A stretch of DNA of 64,000 nucleotides, from NCBI RefSeq assembly GCF_029227915.1, contig NC_079884.1:25048001-25112000 (forward strand), given 5' to 3'. A program made the position numbers and the translations under genes. The stretch comes from Hydractinia symbiolongicarpus. Lineage: Eukaryota > Cnidaria > Hydrozoa > Anthoathecata > Hydractiniidae. A model generated the notes under the pieces. The model made no database searches and was not told where the DNA came from. It worked only from the letters and a program-made list of their open reading frames with translations. Below, piece after piece: positions 13,657 through 22,400 of the stretch; the stretch's first letter is position 1; every line of letters begins with the position of its first letter.

Positions 13657-16600
13657 TTATTCTTCACGTGCAATTTTTCTTTTTTTAATTTTTGGTTTTA
13701 ATTGGCTCGATTCAGGATTTACATTAACAAAATGTTGCTTTAATGTATTTCGTAACCGCTCGACTGGGTTTTTGATGCAGCTGTACCTGCTCGACATCCT
13801 GTTGATTTCATGATGCAAGCTTTCTCCACCTTAAAAATGTTATAATTTGACATTTAAGCTAGCTAGCTACACATTTTCTGAAAAATAACACATTTTGGTA
13901 AAAAACACAAATTTTGGTGTTACCAGGTTACAAATTTAAGTGGCTGTTTACCTTGTTCGCCATAAAACCCAAATCCAACATTCCATTTTGCTATGAACTC
14001 AGTGACATGATCTTCAAGCATATGCAGTTTTGGTGAAATATTAACTTTTGGCCAGTTAGTTCGCAGATGCATCATGAATTTATTAATTGAAATTTCTAGA
14101 ATTATGTACTATATGTATATTATTCTTTCTTTTTGTTTTGTTTTTGGCACATGAAATTTTAAAAAAAACTTATTTATTATTAAAAAAAGGAACAAGTTTC
14201 TCACCTAAAGCCAGTATTTCCTCACATGACAGATATTTTGCCGAATTGTAAATGTTATGAACTTCTGCAAAGTAAGTAAATAACATGTCGTACTTATCCA
14301 TTTCTAAATTCACACTGTGAATAAGCTGGTCATCATGCTTTTGTGCTGCAACAATCTCTTTAATGCTGGATGTTAAATTTTGGATGTTTTCTTTCTATAA
14401 GAGCAAGATTGTTTTTTTAATTTTCTTTAAATATGTTATTTTTAAATTGCTACATTATTGTTAGTATTAACAAACCTTTAGCAATTTATGTACATGGTTG
14501 CCGATAAAACTTTGGCCATGGTAGGCCTGACGTTCAACACCCATTTTTTGCAGCGTTTTATCTATTGAAGAAGCACAAGGACCAACACCTAAAATAAGAT
14601 GAACAAACTATTAAACATAGCTTTAGATTGGAGAGAATATAAGGCTTGCATCATAAGATCAGAATGAAAATTATAATTTTGGAAAGTTTTTTTTCGGGAA
14701 TTAAATTTCTTGGAATTTCCAGACAAAAAAACATTTGCGAATATCACAAAAAATTACTTAGGTAATAAAAATGATCATACCCACTAAAATTCTTTTGTTG
14801 TTTCCCAAGGTTGAGATTTCTAATTCTAATTCTGTGATTTTCTTCTCAGTTTTTATTATACTTTTCTCGTACGTCAGTATATTTCGTTGTAAGCCACCAG
14901 ATATTACAAGCCAGTTTAACTGATCTTGCTGGTTTGCTAATTTGGCTTTTTCATCTTCCAGCTTTTGCTGCAAGTCATTTGTTTCTTTAAGGACTTCGAT
15001 GTAGTCACCATAATCTGAATCCAGTTCATTGTCTTCTGTTGCCAACAGCAGAGCTATTTTTACATCATAGTCTTGGCAAGAAGACTCAAACATTTTAAAC
15101 ATCTTTTGATATACACCCAAGGAAATATGAAGACCAGGAATACAGACCTAAAATTAGGTGTTTATATAGATTTTATTTTGGGATTATTAAATCAACTTGC
15201 AGTGGAAAAGCATAAAAATATGATGTATACTTGATCAATAGGTATGTCAAAAAATATGTTGTCAATGACATTATAAAATTCTTTCGCATTTTTAGGGCTC
15301 CCACCACTTTCACGGAAATCTGCTAAATTTTCTTCAAGTGTCGCCAGTGACCTTTTCTTAAATTTCTTGCGAGTAAACACTGGGATGTTCATTAGTTTTG
15401 AGGTAATGTTGCAAAACAAACAGCTGTGACGCCCTAAACACAAATGTTAAAGTATACATATTTTATTAGAAACTTTTAAAAATAAACCATTTTTAACTAT
15501 GCATTTCCCATATCTGCGTAGTAAAAACCCATTGTTAAACTACAGGAACTTTATGAAGTTGCAAAAAAAGTTCTGTAAAAATTAATTAATTTTGATTATC
15601 AACTAGCAACTTGCCCCAGATCTTAAGTAATTAATATTTACCATTTGCACCAGTTATACCATACATTGCACACAGAAATTCGTAGTCGCCATACATAAAT
15701 ACACGGAATATCGACTCTTTATATTTGACTTGTTGCAGCATTTTTATTTGTGGTCAAAAATTAATTAATTTTGATTATCAACTAGCAACTTGCCCCAGAT
15801 CTTAAGTAATTAATATTTACCATTTGCACCAGTTATACCATACATTGCACACAGAAATTCGTAGTCGCCATACATAAATACACGGAATATCGACTCTTTA
15901 TATTTGACTTGTTGCAGCATTTTTATTTGTGGTCGAAACCGTTCAAGGCAGACTCTTAAGTTTGTTCTTGTGTCTTTCCCTAATTTAAAAAAAAAATATA
16001 AAAAATGTTTTGATTTCTACTTTAGATCACTTAGATCATTTCTACTTTAGATCACAATTAGACATCACATGCATAGAATTTTGGAAATTCCAGTTTTAAT
16101 TTTTTTTTTTTCATATTTGTAATATATTGCATTAATGTTTGTTACCTTCAAAAATGCTAAACATTATTGTGTTTTCCTTCTTGTTTGGGTTTAGAACATT
16201 GCCTATTTGATATGCCATTTTAAAACTATTTCCTCCATGGTCTCCACCAATTTTAACATGGATCTCATTGTCAGGAATGAAACTATGTTTTACAAGTAAA
16301 TTGTGACATTCTAGCTTTTTGAGTTGATACAGAATGTGGCCAACTACATTATACAGATACCCCCAGGGCCTAGGTATAACGGATACCCTGTTTCCAACTG
16401 ATAATTTGGTGAGAGGAGCCAGCTCAACTCTCAGTCCTTGGCCTACCCATTCAGCAGCGACACTTCTTGCTTTTTTTTCTGATTCAATTTTTATGTTGAA
16501 TGTTTTCAACCAACGTGATATTTCACGTAGTTGATTCCATGGCATGTTTAAATTTGATTTCATTGCTGTGATGTGATTGGCTGGAATAATGACTTCTGTA

Positions 16601-18300
16601 CCCAAATTTTTAATGATAGTATTTCTGTCACTTTCTTCCATAGACTTTAGCAGTGCTGTGGTCTGTTTTGTGACAGATTGGGTTTCTTCACCAGACATCA
16701 GATGGATTAACTCCTTGGCTGTATTTGCTCTTTTCCGCACATTCCTTTCACATGTTTCATCAGAAGACTTGCGAGGAATTCTAATGGGTGTTATTGTCAA
16801 TGGCTAAAATATGGAACATATGTTATTAATTTGTTTTATGTAAAATGTAATATTACTATTAAAATTATCATATTGTTACAGACAATTATGTGTACATTAT
16901 TTTTAATATAACATAGCATAGTTTTGTATTTTTGTATAAAGTAGTTATACACATTTTTTATATAAGATCACTTAACGATGTAGACGCCTTAGCATTTAGG
17001 GTGGGCACATCAAAATTTTAGTAAATCTCCTAATATATAGAATGGTTTTTATTGACCCCCAAAACTTCCTATATTCTGTGACCCCTCTAGCCACTTACTT
17101 ATATTTATTATTATTTTTAATTATTTACTCTGAACATTTTAAAATTTGTCTTGTTCTTATTATGGCTTGTTTTTTGTATAAAAAATGTGTATAAGAAACA
17201 TTTCACTGGAATTGTAAAAAAATGATAACCTAGGTATGCACATATATAGACATATACAAAAGCAACTTATTTTCAGTTTTGATTTCAGCCTTAAAATTGC
17301 TAAGATCAAAGATCAGCTAAGATCAGCCGTTTGAAAATCAGTTGCTTGTTAAAAAAAGTCAATGTCAAATCACTTTTACTGAGTCCACTCCATACATAAG
17401 TAATCTTACTTGTGAACTTCCACTGGGCAATTGGACAGTTTTATTCGGCAAGTTTGACTGCTGCATTTTTATTCCAACCACATGAGCAATGCATTCTTCT
17501 ACCTTTTTCGGTACAGGCTTGGAAGGGCTCAACTGCATCATCTCTAGTGTTGTAAATGACAATGCTGGAGAGCATGTGTGCGATTGTGCAGACAGCAGTT
17601 TAAATGAACAACCACATGTTCCCTTGACAACTCGTGTGTTTAAAATCCTGGAAATGCACAAACCAGGCGAGACATCCCCGGGTGTTGTTGGGATGCTGCA
17701 GGTGGGACATCTATTTGAATTTTCCAACCAATTTGTTAAACACAAGGCACAAAACACGTGGTTACATTGGTTTATCATTAATGGCCTTTTTAAAATATTG
17801 CTACACAAAGCACAAATCAGATGTTCCCAGTTGCCTTCACTGATATTTATGTCTGAGAGAACGTTTCCACTATAGTCAAAAAGTTCAGAGGTTTTTCTGT
17901 AAATTTTATTAAGTTCTAGGGGTGTCCAAGTTTTTTCTGCGGAATCCACAGCTTTGTGTGTTGGGTTACCACCGCCCCTTCTTTTCATAGGTTTGCCACC
18001 TCTCTTTTTTTGTGCACTTAATATGCATGTTTTGCACTCGGTGTCTTTATGTGTATACCATTTAACAGGCACAATAGCGGTAGCTGAGTCACGTTTTAGG
18101 ACATTACTTATTGTAGCAAAGCACGAGTGACAGAATTTTTTTGGGTGAATGCCTGCCCGATCAGAATAAAAATCAGCTCTGAAAATACTGTCCAAGTTCT
18201 TTATGTGCTCTTGGACAATATGTGATCGTCCAGGCAGAGTGTTTCCACATATTCGACACAGCTTGTTCAACCGAGCTAGGTGTAAATCCCCAGTAGCCAT
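13657..18300 (-). CDS. RAG1L: RAG1-like transposase, 9 exons, 965 aa
   Basis: Predicted transposase for the surrounding element. Exons, 5' to 3': 18300-17410, 16803-16146, 15979-15821, 15433-15231, 15147-14781, 14588-14476, 14394-14205, 14095-13952, 13829-13657. All have GT/AG borders and matching phases, giving 965 codons and TAA. Residues 15-92 hold RAG1-N-like Cys/His pairs (LCRICG, KKFCHSCF, THKDTECKTC). Residues 163-201 are a C3HC4 RING (CALC, CNHVFCALC, CPTC), followed by a CxC/HxC finger at 229-243. Proposed catalytic residues are D485 (KIGGDHGG), D555 (YGDYEFLC) and E907 (FYGEQGGES). C574/C577 and H885/H890 form CxxC and HxxxxH pairs. D555 to C574 is 19 residues, the same spacing as RAG1 D708 to C727. 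The start is the ATG just before the zinc region. I see no frameshift or stop. Splicing is predicted, not observed. Confidence 0.87.
15577..15934. repeat. 179-bp tandem duplication covering RAG1L exon 3 and its donor
   Basis: Bases 15577-15755 and 15756-15934 appear identical. The unit holds the 3' part of exon 3, including the codons for YGDYEFLC with the proposed second catalytic aspartate, plus its donor and the start of the next intron. The copy at 15577-15755 lacks the exon start and has no AG acceptor before it, so it should stay intronic. It is a recent local duplication inside the transposase gene. Confidence 0.93.
17410..18300 (-). other. RAG1L: RAG1L exon 1: RAG1-type N-terminal zinc and RING region
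   Basis: This single 297-codon exon ends at the donor CAA|GTAAGA. It holds all N-terminal zinc features, with a basic linker (KKRGGKPMKRRGGG, residues 98-111) between the first Cys/His cluster and the RING. The same order occurs in vertebrate RAG1: first cluster, basic stretch, RING, then a further zinc finger. Having the whole region on one exon, apart from the DDE core, is compatible with a modular fusion. Confidence 0.85.
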
Positions 18301-18733
18301 CTTGAACTTTAACAAAAATTTTGAAAAAAAAGTACCTAATGTTTGATACAATATCAATTCGTAATGTACTGATACACCTACAGTTCTTTTTTTATTCGTA
18401 TCTCGTAACTATCTTGGAATGATTTTTATAAAAATTATCTGTGGGATAACTTCGTATCTGAAAATATTTTGCTTTAAGTTGGCATGGTGTCCACAGTCTT
18501 CAAAATGGAGGTTGAAAGTTTTTGTTTTGTTTTAGCTAGGCAACAAGCGAATAGCTTTGTATTTGAATTAATCTTATTGGTATAGGACTATATTTTATTT
18601 AAACCACTTAGTTTCCAGTCCTTAAGTTGGTTTATGTGATTAAAATGCCTATTAAACCTGGTGCTAGCTACCCTAAAATTTGTTTACTTTTAAGCGCAAC
18701 TCGCCCCAGTCCTTATTTTAAATTTTTTTTTGA
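18301..18733. other. Transposon 5' flank and probable promoter region
   Basis: This is the space between the right end and the RAG1L start codon. It is AT-rich and has no ORF I trust. The RAG1L promoter should lie here, reading leftwards. The sequence around the start codon reads CAAGATGGC on the minus strand, resembling the CAAGATGGCGG near the other end. Confidence 0.4.
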
Positions 18734-18780
18734 CATGCGCAGTCTGAGTTTCCGAAATCTCGCTAGCTGAAACAGCCGTG
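18734..18780 (-). repeat. Right terminal inverted repeat (long-spacer end)
   Basis: Read inward on the minus strand: CACGGCTGTTTCAG, then a 13-bp spacer CTAGCGAGATTTC, then GGAAACTCAGACTGCGCATG. The spacer is 10 bp longer than at the left end, about one helical turn. This end lies next to the transposase promoter side. Confidence 0.92.
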
Positions 18781-18784
18781 ACAA
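18781..18784. other. Target-site duplication ACAA, right
   Basis: Second copy of the ACAA at 12825-12828; the satellite monomer resumes directly from here as ACAAACATCTGGCAACGCC. Confidence 0.95.
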
Positions 18785-19015
18785 ACATCTGGCAACGCCA
18801 TAGGGGTACAAAAAAAATCACGTATGAATGCCTGAATTATTCTGTACCCCCTACAGTGCTGGGCGTGCAAATATCTGGCAACGTCATAGGGGGTACAGAA
18901 AAAATCAGGTATGAATGCCTGAATTATTCTGTACCCCCTACAGTGCTGGGCGTACAAACATCTGGTAACGCCATAAGGGGTACAGAAAAAATCAGGTATG
19001 GATGCCTGAATTATT
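18781..19015. repeat. Right remnant of the satellite array
   Basis: Nearly three further monomers of the same satellite, in register with the array left of the transposon. The array stops inside a monomer at GCCTGAATTATT. So the transposon landed within about 250 bp of the array edge. Confidence 0.95.
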
Positions 19016-19404
19016 TTGGCTTCCCTGCTGTGAGCAGGCGTGTGTTCGAATCTCATCTTGGTAACTATTTTTACTTTTTTTTTTTTTTGCTGTTATAAAT
19101 TCTAATCTAAAACACAGCTTTTTGTAAACTTTATTCGCGAGGTTGTTTATGTATATCATGCGTCTTTATACATTGAAAATTGTAATAATACCAAGGTTTA
19201 AACTGAAGCAGTTCGCTACACAGCGTTGAACCAGCATCGAAGTGAAGGGAAGCACTCTTTCGGTTACCGTAAAAAATGTGTGACGGAAATATACTCGGTA
19301 CTAAAAGATATACCTTGAAACATAGGGGGGTACAGAAAAAATCAGGGGTACAATAAAATTTATTACAAGTATCAGCTGTGTTTATACCACTTAATATACT
19401 TAGC
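19016..19404. other. Leader region before the methyltransferase start
   Basis: This is non-coding sequence between the satellite edge and the KMT5 start codon, presumably promoter and 5' UTR. It includes GTGTTCGAATCTCATC, similar to a Pol III B box, followed by a T run; this may be a tRNA-derived SINE scrap, but the evidence is weak. Confidence 0.4.
19321..19347 (+). repeat. Isolated satellite half-monomer
   Basis: CATAGGGGGGTACAGAAAAA and the following ATCAGG match one arm of the satellite palindrome. It stands alone about 305 bp beyond the array edge and 58 bp upstream of the KMT5 start codon. It may be a relic of the dispersed element from which the satellite grew. Confidence 0.8.
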
Positions 19405-22400
19405 ATGGTTATCGAAGCTGGACGTATTAAAACAAGGGATTTAGAGAAATCCTTTGGTCAGATATTAGGTGAACACGATGATGTGGCAAGCTATATGATT
19501 TTAGATTCAATGTTAGGATTTGGAACCCATAAAATGAATTTTATATCACTACCAATCAAACCAAGTTTATCAGCCATTAAAGGAATCGTATCGCTGTACC
19601 GAAGATACGGAGATGAACATTCTGTCCTAAATGAGTTAATAGTTCTTCTTGGTCAATGGTGGGATGATTACTGTGAGTCCAATCCAATGTCCTCGGTCAT
19701 GGAGCTAAAAGAGCACGTATGTTTTTTTTAAATCTTGCTGCCCGGTTCAATTTTTAACCGTCATTTTTTGAAAGTCGCCTTCTTGCTTTACGCAATGTTT
19801 ATGTCACGTGATAAGTTGTAAATGGCGTTGTGTGGTAAACATTTGACAAATCCTTCGAAAAATCCTAATATATTTTTTTGTATGAAAACTAAATTTTTAA
19901 GAAAACATCAAATTTGCTAAATTCATTTTTATTAAGTAAATATTTATATTTTGCATCAGCTTGTAGCTATGTGAAAATGAAATGTGATGAATTTGTCTTC
20001 TTTCTTTTGATCCTTGATTCTTGAGATTCTAAGTTACACTTCACTAAAATTCAAATTCACAAATTCAAATAATCTAAATTTTTGTATGTTTATTTTCTGG
20101 CTAATTAAAAAAATCTCCTAAAAGCAGCTAAAATTCTCCAAATTTTTTTATTATAGCCAGCTAGCTAAGCTAGCTAGCTAATGCTTGAAATTTTAGTTAT
20201 ACAATATGGGTGGGAGCCCTGTTATATTTGTATGTGTTTATATTTGCAAACCAGTAGTATGTATGAGGCCTGTGTAACGTCCGTTATGGGTTGGACGGGG
20301 TATATTAATGACCCTTTTCCAATCTGATCTAGACTGTGTTAGATCTAAACTCAACTTCCTCTGTATCAAGTCTGTCCTTGTAACCTCCTGCCAAGTCTTT
20401 CTCGGTCTGCCTTTTGGGCTTTGCCCAAGGAACTATCTAGTCTATACACTTTCTTACCCAATTATCCCCCTCCATTTTTTTCCAAGTGCCCCAGGCAATT
20501 CAATCTTCTTATCTGGATAACATCTTTAATTCTACAGATACTTACCCTGCTTCTTAGCTCATCTGAACTCTTTCTGTCTCTCAGACCGGCGTTACACATC
20601 CACCTAACCATCCTCATATCATTCCTATCTAAACGGTCAAGATCTTTCTGCTTCACTGCCCATGTCTCACTACCGTACAACATAACACTTCTTACACAGG
20701 CCTCATACAACCTACCTTTTAACTCAACTAACAAGACTCTGCTAGTCAACAAAGGAAGTAACTCTCTAAACTTTTTCCAAGCAGAGCCTATCCTACAAGT
20801 AACACTTCTTTCAACACCCCCTTCACTGCCCAACATTTCACCTAATTAACAGAAGTTCTCAAGTATCTCTAATGAGCCACTGTTGCACATCATTGAAGCT
20901 GGAAATACTTCATCTTATCGAGGTAAAAGCTAGATGTGTGATGAATCACACGCTCAAAATTGCTTTTAGGGTGACAAGGCGTGTGATTTTTAGCTCTTCA
21001 ATGAGTACAATTTTGTAAGTGTAATATTAGTTGTTTATGTGCAATCATGATCTCAAGGCAGCACAGCCAATTTTGTTTCAGGTGTGTGTGGAGGCATGCA
21101 AGTGTGTTTGCACATGCTACAATGATAAAAGTGAAAGGTCTGTCTTTGCTGCCATGTTCAACTTTTTTCCATAACTTTTAATGGACTTGTAGTAGTTAGA
21201 CCTTGATGTGTTGTTACTTTTCATAACCTTTATTTTTTTGGACTCTTTCCTTGCCATTTTGATTCCATATTGTGACATAGTCCCTTTTACCAGGTGCTTG
21301 TCGAGAAATATAATCACGGTTGTAAAAAATATTGATGGCATTGACCGTATCTTGATTGAGGATATTTTTAGGTTTAGTCACGGGTTCTATTAAACCATAA
21401 TTCTCTGCAAGTTTTTTAACTACAGCTTTTCTCTTTGATGGACTGTTGGTAAAGTTCTTTAAACTCCTTGCAACAGCTTTTCCAAAGCTTGATTAGAACC
21501 AAATCCTCCTGGATTTTTATTTGATTCAGCAATTTTGACTTTAGCTCTGTACTTTTGCACTCGTTCTCTATTAAGCATCCTTTGATGGGCCAATTTAACT
21601 CCCGACACTCTTTTACTCTTCATTGTAACCCTTTCCTGTCGTTTTCTTAGCTTATCCTTTTCCCTCATTGCATCACCCTTTCCATTCTCCTTAAGTCTTT
21701 TTCTGTACTCTGTCATACGTGTTCGTGGAGATTGTGGTTCACTTTTCTTTATGCTGCTGTTCTCCATTGTACTAAACTAACTGAACTTGCTTGCTCATTT
21801 CTTGCCTTTTTTTTCCATGTCCCATGGGTATCTAATCTAACTCTATTTCTATCATGATACCTGTAACTTTCATTTCTTATTTCCATTTGGAAATAAGTTA
21901 GTTGGAAAGTCTAAAATTAAATTTTCATTTGGACTTTATTGATAGGAGGTGACTTTTTATCAATTTATATATAATAAAATTTACTTATAAATATATTTAA
22001 AACAAAATTTTAATAGTATATATGGAATATTTTTAGGAAAAGGAAGATTTTGAAGCTGAAAAAACATATACCAATGTATCTAGTGTGTTTTTAAACTAAT
22101 GTAATGTCTGTTGTAATGTTCGTTATGTAATGTCCGTTACATTTATTTTTTTTCTGCCAAATGAAAGAAAGTAACAAGTTGCACCACTGAACTACATTTT
22201 TTTTTAAACCAGAAGATATGAAAGTATTAAACCACATTGAGTGTTCAAACTGCTGTAATGTGAAAAATTTCCTGATTTTGTAACAGACATTACATGTAAG
22301 AAGGTCCTAAAATCACCGAAAGTTTTTAGTTTTTCACTTTGAAGCTGGCTGTGATAACTTTTGTCTTTGAAAAATTAGTCTCTTAAGAAGGATATTTTAA

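Larger units (their letters stand above)
12829..18780 (-). mobile_element. RAG1-like DDE DNA transposon, complete
   Basis: A 5952-bp element with inverted ends CACGGCTGTTTCAG and a 4-bp ACAA target duplication, inserted in the satellite array. It carries one minus-strand gene, predicted intact, that joins a RAG1-type N-terminal zinc/RING region to a DDE transposase core. I found no second gene (no kelch or PHD, RAG2-like, coding) in the remaining space. Ends starting with CAC are shared by Transib/RAG and Chapaev-type (CMC) elements. The 4-bp duplication fits Chapaev better than the 5 bp of Transib and ProtoRAG. Intact termini, an open frame and an unaltered target site suggest a young insertion. 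Confidence 0.93.

Noticed and set aside
17489-17875. 128-codon + strand ORF
   Set aside because: Antisense shadow of RAG1L exon 1, whose minus frame has the RING motif.
18301-18357. Longer RAG1L N-terminus beginning at 18357
   Set aside because: The extra 19 residues are AT-driven, and the RAG1-like region starts soon after the ATG at 18300, which has CAAG before it.
12824-18785. 5-bp target duplication expected for Transib/RAG
   Set aside because: The flanks give TACAA on the left and ACAAA on the right; only ACAA (4 bp) matches.
20421-20849. 142-codon + strand ORF
   Set aside because: Antisense of the LINE reverse-transcriptase fragment.
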